In this document: in pieces, positions 1 through 8,941 of the stretch | How positions within the stretch are numbered: position 1 is the first letter of the stretch | How the letters are laid out: each line of letters begins with the position of its first letter | Assembly (NCBI RefSeq): GCF_014205175.1 | Contig: NZ_JACHNA010000001.1 | Coordinates: forward strand, 1,426,001-1,490,000 | From: Micrococcus cohnii | GTDB lineage: Bacteria > Actinomycetota > Actinomycetes > Actinomycetales > Micrococcaceae | Direction: 5' to 3' | DNA length: 64,000 nt | The notes under the pieces: model-generated | The model's database searches: none | What the model was told of the DNA's origin: nothing | What the model saw: only the letters and a program-made list of their open reading frames with translations | Translations under genes and position numbers: made by a program

Positions 1-69
1 TATCGGGGCAACGAGGTGAAACTCTACCAGAGCCTCACGCCCGTGTCCAAATCGCCGACGCCGGCCTGA
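1..69 (+). CDS. C-terminal end of an unidentified protein (partial)
   Basis: The frame from base 1 is open and closes at TGA 67-69, so 22 codons of a forward gene enter the window. The tail ends TPVSKSPTPA, a Ser/Pro-rich finish typical of a disordered C-terminus. Nothing identifies the family. It converges on the helicase gene with only 23 bases between the stop codons. Confidence 0.55.
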   Translation, partial: YRGNEVKLYQSLTPVSKSPTPA

Positions 70-92
70 GCTTCCGGGGGCGCTCAGACGGT

Positions 93-2027
93 TCAGCGAC
101 CCGAGCGGCGTCCGTCCTGACCCCAGCGAGGCTTGCGTCCGCCGCGCTCGTCTCGGTCCTTGCGGAACCCGCCCGAGCGTCCGCCACGATGATCACGGTC
201 CTTGCGGAAGCCGCCGGAGCGTCCGTCCCGGTCGCCCCGGTCTTTGCCGAACCCGCCGGAGCGCTCGCGCCGGTCGCCCTGCTCGGAGCGCGTCGGCCGA
301 CCGGTGTCGAGGCGCAGACCCAGAGCGCGTCCGTTGACCTCGGCACGGGCTCCGGCCTCGAGCTGCGCCGGCGTCAGGTCCGCGGGCAGCTCCACGAGCG
401 AATGATTGCCGCGCAGGTCGATCGCGCCGATCTGCTTCGAGGACAGGCCGACCTCATTGGCCAGGGCTCCCACGAGGTTGCCCGGCTTCACCCGGTCCTG
501 GTGCCCCACGGCCACCCAGTACGTCGCGTTGCCGGCGGCCGGCTCCCGCGTCGGCCCGCGCGAGCCTCGCCCGTCGGAGCTCACCCGCCCGCCGCGCTCA
601 GCCCGGTCACCGCGGCGTTCGCCCTTGCCAGAGAACGCCGGCAGTTCCTGCTCTTCGCTGAGCAGCGGCCGGCCGTTCTGCGCCAGCACGGCGATCGCGG
701 CGGCCACCTGCCGCGGGTCTGCGTCGTTCTCGTCGATGAACGCATCGATGGTCGCGCGCAGCTCGGCGAGCTCGCGGTCGTCGGCATTCGCGAGGGTCTC
801 GGCGATGCGCGCCGTGAACTTGGCCTTGCGGGCGGCGTTCACCTCCGCCACGGTCGGCACCTGCATCTGCTCGACGGGCATGCGCGTGGTCTTCTCGATC
901 GACCTGAGCAGGTAGCGCTCCCGCGGAGTCATGAACAGCACGGCGTCTCCGGTGCGACCGGCGCGGCCGGTGCGGCCGATGCGATGCACATAGGACTCCG
1001 CGTCGTGCGGGATGTCGTAATTCACCACGAGCGAGATGCGCTCGACGTCGAGACCGCGAGCGGCGACGTCCGTGGCCACGAGGATGTCGACGCGCCCGGC
1101 CTTGAGATCGTCCACCGTCTTCTCACGCTGCTTCTGAGCGATGTCCCCGGAGATGGCGACGGCGCGGTAGCCGCGTTCCGAGAGGCGGCGAGTGAGCTCC
1201 TCCGTGCCGGCGCGGGTCCGAACGAACGCGATGACGCCGTCATGGTCCTCGGTCTCGAGGATGCGCGTCATGGCCTCGATCTTGAACTGGTGCGCGACCT
1301 GCAGGTACCGCTGGCGAATGGTCGACGAGGTCGTCGACTGACGCGCGACCGCGATCTCCTCGGGCGCGTTCAGGTACTTCGCGGAGATGCGGCGGATGGC
1401 CGGGGGCATGGTCGCGGAGAACAGAGCCGTCTGCTTCGACTCGGGAGTCGAGGCGAGAATGCGATCGACCTCCTCTGCGAAGCCCATGCGCAGCATCTCG
1501 TCGGCCTCGTCGAGCACGAGCGTCTGCAGCTGGGACAGATCGAGGCTGCCGCGCTCGAGATGGTCGATCACGCGCCCCGGGGTGCCCACGACGACCTGCG
1601 CCCCGCGACGCAGAGCCGACAGCTGCGGGCCGTACGGCGAGCCGCCGTAGATCGCGAGGACCTCGACCTCGGGCAGATGCGCGGCATAGCTGGTGAACGC
1701 GTCAGCCACCTGCAGCGCGAGCTCGCGGGTCGGGGCGAGGGCCAGGATCTGCGGGGACGTGGAGCGGCCGTTGACGTCCGCGGACTCTGCCAGGCGCGAG
1801 AGCGCCGGCAGCGCGAACGCGCCGGTCTTGCCGGTGCCGGTCTGGGCCAGGCCGACGACGTCACGACCCTCGAGCAGCAGTGGAATCGTTTGCTCCTGGA
1901 TGGGCGAGGGAGCGGTGTAGCCCAGGTCCGCCACGGCCGCGAGCACGCGGCCGTCGAGGCCGAGGGAGGCGAAGGCGGCGGCGTCGGCGGCCGACTCGTT
2001 CTGGGGGGTCTGTTCGTTCTCGTTCAT
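93..2027 (-). CDS. deaD: DEAD-box ATP-dependent RNA helicase, DeaD/CsdA type
   Basis: RNA helicase likely to remodel structured RNA and assist ribosome assembly, especially in the cold. Motifs in order: Q-motif with SPIQEQTIP (about 41-49), Walker A AQTGTGKT (61-68), PTREL (99-103), TPGR (149-152), DEAD (173-176), SAT (204-206), and HRIGRTGR (348-355). Residues about 500-575 carry a DbpA-type RNA-binding domain (YWVAVGHQDRVKPGNLVGAL). The last 60 residues are an Arg/Gly/Asp-rich tail with three tandem 14-residue repeats. ATG 2027 is preceded by TGAGG at a normal distance. The gene faces away from a permease gene across a 442-base gap, which leaves room for a long leader, as is common for this family. 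The DeaD assignment is firm at family level; the exact paralogue is not certain. Confidence 0.93.
   Translation of the reverse strand: MNENEQTPQNESAADAAAFASLGLDGRVLAAVADLGYTAPSPIQEQTIPLLLEGRDVVGLAQTGTGKTGAFALPALSRLAESADVNGRSTSPQILALAPTRELALQVADAFTSYAAHLPEVEVLAIYGGSPYGPQLSALRRGAQVVVGTPGRVIDHLERGSLDLSQLQTLVLDEADEMLRMGFAEEVDRILASTPESKQTALFSATMPPAIRRISAKYLNAPEEIAVARQSTTSSTIRQRYLQVAHQFKIEAMTRILETEDHDGVIAFVRTRAGTEELTRRLSERGYRAVAISGDIAQKQREKTVDDLKAGRVDILVATDVAARGLDVERISLVVNYDIPHDAESYVHRIGRTGRAGRTGDAVLFMTPRERYLLRSIEKTTRMPVEQMQVPTVAEVNAARKAKFTARIAETLANADDRELAELRATIDAFIDENDADPRQVAAAIAVLAQNGRPLLSEEQELPAFSGKGERRGDRAERGGRVSSDGRGSRGPTREPAAGNATYWVAVGHQDRVKPGNLVGALANEVGLSSKQIGAIDLRGNHSLVELPADLTPAQLEAGARAEVNGRALGLRLDTGRPTRSEQGDRRERSGGFGKDRGDRDGRSGGFRKDRDHRGGRSGGFRKDRDERGGRKPRWGQDGRRSGR
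135..260 (-). repeat. three tandem 42-base repeats in the helicase tail
   Basis: Helicase residues 590-631 are three copies of a 14-residue unit (SGGFGKDRGDRDGR, SGGFRKDRDHRGGR, SGGFRKDRDERGGR). The unit resembles RGG-type RNA-binding tails. Copies two and three differ at one residue, so copy number could change by slippage or unequal recombination without breaking the frame. Confidence 0.8.
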
Positions 2028-2469
2028 GCGGGTGCCTCACTGGAGGTCATCACAGGGCACGCCGTGCCGCTCATGCGCGGATCGACCGGCGTCGACGGCT
2101 CTGCTGGGGGTGGGAATTGACTCGACCGGCGCTCTCGGCGCGACCCCCGCGACGACGACGTTCGCCGTCCACATACACCTCTGGCACACTCAGCGCGGAT
2201 TCACGCGACCGCGCGCTGCTCATCAGGGGGAAAACCGGACCCGGTCCGGCCAGTCTAGGCCACCGGCCCCGCCGCAGCGCAGAGTCGGACCTGTGTCACT
2301 GGCCACGGCGTCCGCCGATTCGGGGCAGACCCAGCGCGCCGGGCGTAAAGTTGTCCGCTGACCCGTGTTCACAGGCCCGTCCCCGACGCCGGGACGATGC
2401 GACCGCCCGGGCGCAGGGCGCCGCCTGAGGCCACCACCGTCCGAACCTCCCCTCGAGAAGGGACATCGA
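2028..2469. other. 442-base divergent intergenic region
   Basis: This separates the helicase (reverse) from the permease (forward). I see a reverse -10 (TAGACT, 2252-2257) with a short hairpin and T-run just downstream, and a forward TAAAGT (2346-2351) that could serve the permease with a leader of about 110 bases. No convincing ORF or known riboswitch is visible. Confidence 0.5.
2252..2257 (-). promoter_or_regulatory. -10 box upstream of the helicase gene
   Basis: TAGACT on the reverse strand, the same hexamer used at many other starts here. It would give a leader of about 218 bases. A CCGGAC/GTCCGG hairpin followed by TTTT lies exactly where the transcript would begin (2235-2249, reverse strand). 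No clear -35 box. Confidence 0.4.
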
Positions 2470-3978
2470 GTGAGCTCCCCCGAACCCCAGACCGCCCCGC
2501 CCGGAGGGTCTTCCGCTACGGACCCCGCCGAGGCCGACCAGTCCTCCGGCCTGCGCCGCACGCTCAAGACGCGGCATCTGACGATGATCGCCATGGGCGG
2601 GGCCATCGGCACCGGCCTGTTCGTCGCCTCGGGCAACTCCATCGCCACGGCCGGCCCGGGCGGCGCCCTGCTCGCCTACGTGCTGATCGGCTTCATGGTG
2701 TTCCTGCTGATGCAGTCCCTCGGCGAGATGGCCTCGTACCTGCCCGTCTCGGGTGCCTTCGAGGAGTACGCCACCCGGTTCGTCAGCCCCTCCTTCGGCT
2801 TCGCGATCGGCTGGAACTACTGGTACAACTGGGCGATCACGGTGGCGGCCGAGCTCGTCGCCGCGGCCCTGGTGATGCGCTACTGGCTGCCGGATGTGCC
2901 CTCGTGGATCTGGTCGGCGCTGTTCCTGGCGATCCTGTTCGGCCTGAACGCCCTGTCCACCCGCAGCTACGGAGAGAGCGAGTTCTGGTTCTCCCTGATC
3001 AAGGTGGCCACCGTCGTGATCTTCCTGGTGCTGGGCGTTCTCATGATCCTGGGCATCATGGGCGGCGAGGCCCCCGGCTTCGAGAACTGGACCACCGGCG
3101 AGGCCCCGTTCGTGGGCGGCGGCTTCGGACTGATGGCGATCTTCCTGGTCGCCGGGTTCTCCTTCCAGGGCACCGAGCTCGTCGGCGTCGCGGCCGGCGA
3201 GGCCGAAGACCCCGAGAAGAACGTGCCCACGGCGATCCGCACCGTGTTCTTCCGCATTCTGCTGTTCTACGTCGGCGCGATCACGATCATCGGCTTCCTG
3301 ATCCCCTACACCAGTCCCAACCTGCTCGGCAGCGACGTCGAGGACATCTCGATCTCCCCGTTCACCCTGGTGTTCGAGAACGCCGGTGTCCTGGCGGCGG
3401 CCACCGTGATGAACGCGGTGATCCTCACCGCGATCCTCTCGGCCGGCAACTCCGGGCTCTACGCGTCGACGCGCATGCTCTGGGCCCTGGCCGACTCCGG
3501 CAAGGCCCCGCGGTTCCTGGCCAAGGTCAACCGGCGAGGCGTCCCCATGAACGCATTGCTGGTGACGACCCTCGTCGGCGCCCTGTGCTTCCTGACGACG
3601 CTGATCGGCGACGGGGCCGCCTACGTGTGGCTCGTCTCGGCCTCCGGCCTGGCCGGGTTCATCGTGTGGATGGGCATCGCCTGGAGCCACTACCGGTTCC
3701 GGCGTGCCTACCTCGCCCAGGGGCGCGACCTGGCGGACCTGCCCTACAAGGCCGCCCTGTTCCCGCTGGGCCCGATCGTGGCGCTGCTGATGTGCGCGGT
3801 GGTCGTGCTCGGCCAGAACTTCGAGGCGTTCGCCGCGGGCACCGCGGACCTGCTCTCGATCGTCACGGCGTACATCGGACTGCCGCTGTTCCTGGCGGTG
3901 TGGCTCGGCCACAAGCTCGTCACCAAATCCCGTCCGGTGCGCTACGAGGACGCCGACCTGTCCCGCATCACCTACTGA
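2470..3978 (+). CDS. amino-acid permease, APC superfamily (AAT/LysP-like)
   Basis: Proton-coupled amino-acid importer of the inner membrane. The 502-residue protein opens with a hydrophilic tail, then LKTRHLTMIAMGGAIGTGLF, the signature first helix of AAT-family carriers, and has about twelve membrane segments. GESEFWFSLIKV (helix 5 region) and FQGTELVGVAAGEAEDP (helix 6 region) are the usual family motifs and are closest to lysine-type permeases. I chose GTG 2470 because GAGAAGGGA lies just upstream and the conserved part begins about 30 residues later; an upstream ATG at 2365 would add a low-complexity extension. Substrate cannot be fixed from sequence: lysine, or another cationic or aromatic amino acid. 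Confidence 0.88.
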   Translation: MSSPEPQTAPPGGSSATDPAEADQSSGLRRTLKTRHLTMIAMGGAIGTGLFVASGNSIATAGPGGALLAYVLIGFMVFLLMQSLGEMASYLPVSGAFEEYATRFVSPSFGFAIGWNYWYNWAITVAAELVAAALVMRYWLPDVPSWIWSALFLAILFGLNALSTRSYGESEFWFSLIKVATVVIFLVLGVLMILGIMGGEAPGFENWTTGEAPFVGGGFGLMAIFLVAGFSFQGTELVGVAAGEAEDPEKNVPTAIRTVFFRILLFYVGAITIIGFLIPYTSPNLLGSDVEDISISPFTLVFENAGVLAAATVMNAVILTAILSAGNSGLYASTRMLWALADSGKAPRFLAKVNRRGVPMNALLVTTLVGALCFLTTLIGDGAAYVWLVSASGLAGFIVWMGIAWSHYRFRRAYLAQGRDLADLPYKAALFPLGPIVALLMCAVVVLGQNFEAFAAGTADLLSIVTAYIGLPLFLAVWLGHKLVTKSRPVRYEDADLSRITY

Positions 3979-4012
3979 CGTCCACCCGCACCCGTCCGAC
4001 CGCCCCGACGAG

Positions 4013-4018
4013 TAGGCT
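4013..4018 (+). promoter_or_regulatory. -10 box of a leaderless promoter
   Basis: TAGGCT ends eight bases before GTG 4027, and no ribosome-binding site lies between. The promoter sits in the 48-base gap after the permease stop. Confidence 0.5.
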
Positions 4019-4026
4019 CTGACCCC

Positions 4027-4632
4027 GTGGCACAGAACAGCAACGAACACCGACTTGCCCGCGCGGCAGGCCGCGCGGCCCGCTCGTTCAAGCAGAACCA
4101 GGCCGCCGACGAGGAACGTCTGCGGGAGCGCCGCGAGCAGCTGCGCACCGAGGACGAACGCCGACTCGAAGAACGGCGCGCGGACAAGGAGCGGGCGCTC
4201 GATGCGCGAGACGCTGCCGAGTCCGGGCGCGTCCACCCCCTGCTGAAGCTCGCTCGTCGCTGGTGGATGTTCGTCACAGCTGTGTTGGCCGGGCTGGCCG
4301 CGGCCTTCGTCTACAACGGTGTGCGGGCCGGCAGCGGCGAGGTCCTCGACCCGCTGACGGGAATGAAGTCGGTCGGTCCGCTCGGCGGTGCGACCGGTCA
4401 GTTCACGATGGCCGGCGTGCTCGGCCTGATCATGCTGATCACGCTCTGGGGCGTGATCGGGCTGTTCCGGCGCCGCCGCTCGGCGGTGAGCACCCTGACC
4501 ACGCTCACGGTGATCGTCGCGGTGCCGTCGCTGCTGCGCGGCAACGCCCTGCTGATCGTGCTGGCGGCTCTGCTGGTCATCGGCTCCGTGCTGGTGTGGC
4601 TGCCGCCGGTGCGCTCGCGCGTACGCCGCTGA
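4027..4632 (+). CDS. small membrane protein with charged N-terminal helix, function unknown
   Basis: A 201-residue protein. Residues 1-70 are extremely rich in Arg, Glu and Lys (RERREQLRTEDERRLEERR) and look like a cytoplasmic coiled coil. After this come four hydrophobic segments at about 79-96, 130-148, 155-171 and 175-191, ending in an Arg-rich tail. I do not recognise the family. A GTG start at 4027 fits the leaderless -10 just upstream. It may be a structural or scaffolding membrane protein, but nothing visible proves a role. Confidence 0.7.
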   Translation: MAQNSNEHRLARAAGRAARSFKQNQAADEERLRERREQLRTEDERRLEERRADKERALDARDAAESGRVHPLLKLARRWWMFVTAVLAGLAAAFVYNGVRAGSGEVLDPLTGMKSVGPLGGATGQFTMAGVLGLIMLITLWGVIGLFRRRRSAVSTLTTLTVIVAVPSLLRGNALLIVLAALLVIGSVLVWLPPVRSRVRR

Positions 4633-4709
4633 GCTGACGCCGGCGGCCCAGCCCGCACACGACGGCCTGGCCGCCCTCGAGACCGACGCCGTGAGCGTCG
4701 GTCCAGTGT

Positions 4710-5918
4710 TCAGTCGAGTTCCGGGCGCGGATCCGCGACCACCGGGCAGGCCGCCCGCGCGTCGTACTCCATGACCTGTTCACCCCCGATGTAGACCGCC
4801 AGCGCCCGGTTCATCACGTCGAGCGGGTCCCCGGACCACAGCACCAGGTCCGCGTCCTTGCCGGGCTCGAGCGAACCGATCCGCTCCCCCAGACCGAGCA
4901 CCCGCGCGGGATTGATCGTGATCGCGCGCAGCGCCGTGTCCCGGTCGAGCCCCTCCTTCACCGACAGCGCCGCCTGGTAGACCAGGAAGTCGATCGGAAT
5001 CACCGGGTGGTCGGTGATGATCGAGACCTCGACGCCGGCACGGGCGAGTCGGCCCGGGTTGCGCAGCGAGCGACCCCGCAGCTCCGGCTTGGACTTCGTC
5101 GTGAACAGCGGTCCGATCAGCACCGGCACGCCGCGCTCGGCGAGCTGGTCGGCGAGCGGATGCGCCTCGGTGCCGTGGTCGAGGACGAGCTCGTATCCGA
5201 ACTCGTCGGCCAGCCGCAGGGCCGTGGCGACGTCGTCCGTCCGGTGGCAGTGCTGACGCCACGGGATGCGCCGCTCGAGCACGAGCGCGAGGGCCTCCAG
5301 ATGCGGGTCTCGTGTGAACGGCTCCCCGTCCGCCTCGGCCTTGGCCCGACGGGCTGCATAACCCTGCGCCGCCATGAACGCCTCGCGAATCACCAGGGCC
5401 GTGCCGAGCCGGGTCGACGGCGTGCGGCCCTTCTCCCCGTACACGCGCTTCGGGTTCTCGCCGAGCGCGGACTTCAGGCCCGAGGGGCTGCGCAGCACCA
5501 TCTCCTCGATCGTCCGGCCGTGTGTGTGCATCGCGACCGCCTGCCCGCCGATCGGGTTGCCCGAGCCCGGATTCACGTTGACGGTGGTCACCCCGCCGGC
5601 CAGGGCGTCGGCGAAGCCCGGATCGGCCGGGTCGACCGCGTCGATCGCCCGGACGCCGGCCATCACGGGGTCGGTCATCTCGTTGACGTCGACGGTGGAG
5701 CCGAGCTCCCCCTCCGGGTCCATGCCGAGGTGCACGTGCGCGTCGACGAGACCGGGCAGCAGCCACCGCCCCTCGCAGTCGATGCGGCGGGCCGTCGCCG
5801 GGGCCTGCACGTCCGGGCCGAGCGCGACGATCCGTCCGTCCTCGACGACGAGGGTGCCGTCGAAGGGCTCGGCCTCGATCGGGACGATATGGGCGTTGAC
5901 GAAGGCGCATGAAGTCAT
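4710..5918 (-). CDS. amidohydrolase, imidazolonepropionase-like
   Basis: Metal-dependent hydrolase of the amidohydrolase superfamily, 402 residues. It has the N-terminal beta-sandwich strand pair, then GLVDAHVHLG with the HxH metal ligands (about 57-66), a further His pair in RQHCHRTDD (about 227-235), LDHGTEAHP (about 250-258) and the catalytic Asp in IITDHPV (about 302-308). It closes with GKDADLVLWSGDPL, the usual return to the sandwich domain. I place the start at ATG 5918, preceded by GTGAGGTG, rather than the GTG nine bases earlier, which overlaps that ribosome-binding site. Neighbours give no pathway, so the substrate (cyclic amide, dipeptide or other) is open. Confidence 0.82.
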   Translation of the reverse strand: MTSCAFVNAHIVPIEAEPFDGTLVVEDGRIVALGPDVQAPATARRIDCEGRWLLPGLVDAHVHLGMDPEGELGSTVDVNEMTDPVMAGVRAIDAVDPADPGFADALAGGVTTVNVNPGSGNPIGGQAVAMHTHGRTIEEMVLRSPSGLKSALGENPKRVYGEKGRTPSTRLGTALVIREAFMAAQGYAARRAKAEADGEPFTRDPHLEALALVLERRIPWRQHCHRTDDVATALRLADEFGYELVLDHGTEAHPLADQLAERGVPVLIGPLFTTKSKPELRGRSLRNPGRLARAGVEVSIITDHPVIPIDFLVYQAALSVKEGLDRDTALRAITINPARVLGLGERIGSLEPGKDADLVLWSGDPLDVMNRALAVYIGGEQVMEYDARAACPVVADPRPELD

Positions 5919-6005
5919 GCACCTCACAGTAGCGGGCCGACGCCGCAGGCCTCAGGTGCCTGGGCGCCGGCCCGGGTCCGGACGCGGCGTGCCGGTCAGC
6001 CCGGC

Positions 6006-7211
6006 TCAGCGCGCCCGCAGCGCGGCGTCGAGGTCCGCCTTCAGGTCCTCGACGTCCTCGATGCCCACCGAGAGGCGCAGCAGATTGTCCGGCACGGCGA
6101 GCTCAGTGCCGGCGACCGAGGCGTGCGTCATCTCGGCCGGGTAGTTCATGAGCGACTCGATGCCACCCAGGGACTCGGCGAGCTGGAACAGGCGCGTGGA
6201 CTCGGCGACGCGGCGGGCCTGCGCGGCGCCACCGGCCAGCTGCACCGAGACCATCCCGCCGAAGCCGCGCATCTGGGCGGCCGCGAGCTCGTGGCCGGGG
6301 TGGTCCGGCAGACCCGGGTACAGCACGCGGTCAACGCCCGGCTGCTCCTGCAGCCAGCGGACAATCTCGCCGGCATTGGCCTGGTGCCGGTCCATGCGCA
6401 CGCCGAGGGTCTTGAGCCCGCGCGTGGTCAGGTACGCGTCCCACGGGCCGTTGACGGCGCCGGCGGCGAACTGCTGGAACTTCACGGCCTCGGCCACCGC
6501 GGGGTCCTTGATGACGACCGCGCCGCCGATGACGTCGGAGTGCCCGCCGATGTACTTGGTCGTCGAGTGGACGATCACATCGGCGCCGAAGTCGAACGGG
6601 GTCTGCAGGTAGGGCGTCGCGAAGGTGTTGTCGACGACCAGCAGGCAGCCGGCGTCGTGGGCCACGCGCGCGATCGCGGCGATGTCCGAGACCGTCATCA
6701 TCGGGTTCGACGGCGTCTCGAGCCACACGAGCACCGGGCCCTGCGCCTGGGCGGCGGCCACCGCGTCGGCGACTTGCTGCTCATCGCCCATGTCCACGAC
6801 CGCGTGCTTGACTCCCCACTTGGCCAGGACCGTCGAGATCAGGCGGTAGGAGCCGCCGTACACATCGTTTCCCATGACGATCGTGACGCCCGGTTCCGCC
6901 GCGCCCATGATCAGCGCCGTCTCAGCGGCCAGGCCGGAGGCGAAGGTCAGCGCGGTGGCCTTCGGGGCGCCGTTCTCATCGACGCCGGCCTCGAGCGCGG
7001 CCAGCTGCGCCTGGAGTGCGTCGCGGGTCGGGTTCGTGCCGCGGCCATAGTCATAACCACGACGCAGCTCGCCGACACGGGTCGGAGCGTAGGTGCTGGA
7101 GAGGTGGATCGGCGGGACGACGGCGCCGAAGACCTCGTCGAGGTCCTGCCCGGCATGGACGGCGCGGGTGCCGAAACCCTGGCCGGTGTCGGTGGTGTTC
7201 TGCTCGGTCAT
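6006..7211 (-). CDS. metB: cystathionine gamma-synthase or gamma-lyase (PLP enzyme)
   Basis: PLP-dependent transsulfuration enzyme of the Cys/Met metabolism family, 401 residues. RGYDYGRGTNPTRDALQ, the VVDNTFATPYLQTP strand with its cofactor Asp, and HSTTKYIGGHSDVIGG with the Schiff-base Lys (near residue 218) are all intact. Length is standard. ATG 7211 has AAAGGA eight bases upstream. It lies 81 bases downstream of cystathionine beta-synthase on the same strand, so the two probably form a unit. That pairing favours reverse transsulfuration (homocysteine to cystathionine to cysteine) and hence a gamma-lyase activity, but gamma-synthase cannot be excluded from sequence. Confidence 0.88.
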   Translation of the reverse strand: MTEQNTTDTGQGFGTRAVHAGQDLDEVFGAVVPPIHLSSTYAPTRVGELRRGYDYGRGTNPTRDALQAQLAALEAGVDENGAPKATALTFASGLAAETALIMGAAEPGVTIVMGNDVYGGSYRLISTVLAKWGVKHAVVDMGDEQQVADAVAAAQAQGPVLVWLETPSNPMMTVSDIAAIARVAHDAGCLLVVDNTFATPYLQTPFDFGADVIVHSTTKYIGGHSDVIGGAVVIKDPAVAEAVKFQQFAAGAVNGPWDAYLTTRGLKTLGVRMDRHQANAGEIVRWLQEQPGVDRVLYPGLPDHPGHELAAAQMRGFGGMVSVQLAGGAAQARRVAESTRLFQLAESLGGIESLMNYPAEMTHASVAGTELAVPDNLLRLSVGIEDVEDLKADLDAALRAR

Positions 7212-7292
7212 CTGACGGTCCTTTCGGTCAGGCGGTTCAGGCTGGCTCGGGCCGGGGCGGCGGACGGCGCGCCGCCCTCTCCGGAACTCGGT

Positions 7293-8861
7293 TCAGGCCG
7301 TGGTGTAGGCCAGCAGGTCATGCAGGGTCAGGATTCCGGCGACCTGACCGCCGCGCGCGACGAGCAGCGTCGGCTCCTCGCTCAGGCGGGCGAGGGCCTC
7401 GCGCAGGCTCGTGCGGGCGCCGATCATGGGCAGCGGCGCCTCCATGTGCTCGGCGACGGGATCATCGGTACGGGCCCGGCCGTCGGCGAGCGCGGCGGCC
7501 AGAGCCGCGACGGCGATGGTCCCCCGGACCTCGCCGACGCGCAGGTCGTGGACCGGCTCGGCCACGACCGGCAGGGCGTCCACACCGTAGCGGTTCATCG
7601 TGGCCGCGGCGTCGGCGACGGTGGTCTCGGGCGAGGCGGTCACCAGCATCGGCACGGAGCCGGGGAACAGGTCCTCCTTGTCCGCCATGAGATCGCCGAC
7701 GGACGCATCCCATCGGCCGGTCGGCGCGGCGGCCGCGGCCTCCACTGCGGGTGCGGCGTCGCCGGATCCGTCCGGGACGGCGGAACGGGAGCGTCCCTGT
7801 GCCCAGGCGGGCAGCACGGTCGGCCGTGCCTCGTAGGAGAAGCCGTGGGCGTCCATCCACGGGTCGTTGAAGATCTTGGCGAGGTAGCCGCGGCCGGAGT
7901 CCGGCAAGACGATCACCATGACGTCCTCCGGACCGAGCTGACGCGCGGCCCGCAGACCGGCGACGACCGCCATGCCGGAGGAGCCGCCGACGAGCAGGCC
8001 CTCTTCCGCGGCGAGGCGCCGGGTCATCGCGAATGCTTCGTCGTCGTCGACGGCGATGACCTCGTCCGGCACCGACGGGTCATAGTTGTCCGGCCACATG
8101 TCCTCGCCGACGCCCTCGACGAAGTACGGACGGCCCGTGCCGCCGGAGTACACCGAGCCCTCGGGGTCAGCGCCGATCACGCACACCGGGCCCGAGTCAC
8201 GATCCGCGGAGACCTGCTTGAGGTACCGGCCCGTGCCCGTGATGGTGCCGCCGGTGCCGGCGCCCATGACGACGTGCGTGACCTTCCCCGCGGTGTCACG
8301 CCAGATCTCGGGTCCGGTGGACTCGAAGTGCGAATCCGGTGCAGCGGGGTTGAAGAACTGGTTGGGCTGATAGGCGCCCTCGATCTCCGCCTCGAGCCGA
8401 TTGGCCACGCCGTAATAGGACTCGTCGGAATCCGGGGCGACGGAGGCGGGGGTCACCACGAGCTCCGCGCCGTAGGAGGCGAGCACGTCGCGCTTCTCCT
8501 GGCCGACCTTCTCCGGGGTCACGAAGACGGTGCGGTATCCCTTCTGCTGGGCCACGATCGCCAGGCCCACGCCGGTGTTGCCGGAGGTGGGCTCGACGAC
8601 GGTGCCGCCGGGCCCCAGACGGCCCTCGGCCTCAGCGCGCTCGATCATCTTCAGCGCGATGCGGTCCTTCACCGAGCCGCCGGGGTTCAGGTATTCGACC
8701 TTCACCAGGACGGTGGCGTCGATGCCCTCGGTCACGTTGTTGAGCCGGACCAGGGGCGTGTCGCCGATCAGGTCGAGGACGGTGTGCGCGTAGCGCATCT
8801 GGCTCTCGGTCTGGGCGTCGCCCTGGTGCGGGGTGTCGGGGGAAGCGGTCGTGTCAGTCAC
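7293..8861 (-). CDS. cbs: cystathionine beta-synthase with C-terminal CBS domains
   Basis: Condenses serine (or O-acetylserine) with homocysteine to cystathionine. The catalytic domain shows the PLP lysine in NPGGSVKDR (about 65), the substrate loop EPTSGNTG and the phosphate cup GAGTGGTITGTGRYLK. After a low-complexity Ala-rich linker (about 355-375) come two CBS repeats, each ending in a VxGxx(T/L)xxDL-like strand. These usually regulate the enzyme through adenosyl ligands. The longest frame starts at GTG 8870, but that codon lies inside a -10 box (TAGCGT, 8869-8874). GTG 8861, seven bases beyond it, is the better leaderless start (522 residues). The downstream gene encodes the gamma enzyme of the same pathway. 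Confidence 0.9.
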   Translation of the reverse strand: MTDTTASPDTPHQGDAQTESQMRYAHTVLDLIGDTPLVRLNNVTEGIDATVLVKVEYLNPGGSVKDRIALKMIERAEAEGRLGPGGTVVEPTSGNTGVGLAIVAQQKGYRTVFVTPEKVGQEKRDVLASYGAELVVTPASVAPDSDESYYGVANRLEAEIEGAYQPNQFFNPAAPDSHFESTGPEIWRDTAGKVTHVVMGAGTGGTITGTGRYLKQVSADRDSGPVCVIGADPEGSVYSGGTGRPYFVEGVGEDMWPDNYDPSVPDEVIAVDDDEAFAMTRRLAAEEGLLVGGSSGMAVVAGLRAARQLGPEDVMVIVLPDSGRGYLAKIFNDPWMDAHGFSYEARPTVLPAWAQGRSRSAVPDGSGDAAPAVEAAAAAPTGRWDASVGDLMADKEDLFPGSVPMLVTASPETTVADAAATMNRYGVDALPVVAEPVHDLRVGEVRGTIAVAALAAALADGRARTDDPVAEHMEAPLPMIGARTSLREALARLSEEPTLLVARGGQVAGILTLHDLLAYTTA

Positions 8862-8868
8862 GGCGGCC

Positions 8869-8874
8869 ACGCTA
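8869..8874 (-). promoter_or_regulatory. -10 box of leaderless promoter for cbs
   Basis: TAGCGT on the reverse strand ends seven bases before GTG 8861. The hexamer overlaps the alternative upstream GTG at 8870, which therefore cannot be on the transcript. Confidence 0.55.
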
Positions 8875-8929
8875 CCCGGGCCGGACGCCGCGTGGCAGCG
8901 CGGCCGACATGCGGAGCAACAGCCGCCGT

Positions 8930-8935
8930 TACGAT
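8930..8935 (+). promoter_or_regulatory. -10 box of leaderless promoter
   Basis: TACGAT ends six bases before GTG 8942. It is divergent from the cbs promoter, with about 55 bases between the two -10 boxes. Confidence 0.5.
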
Positions 8936-8941
8936 CAGCCC

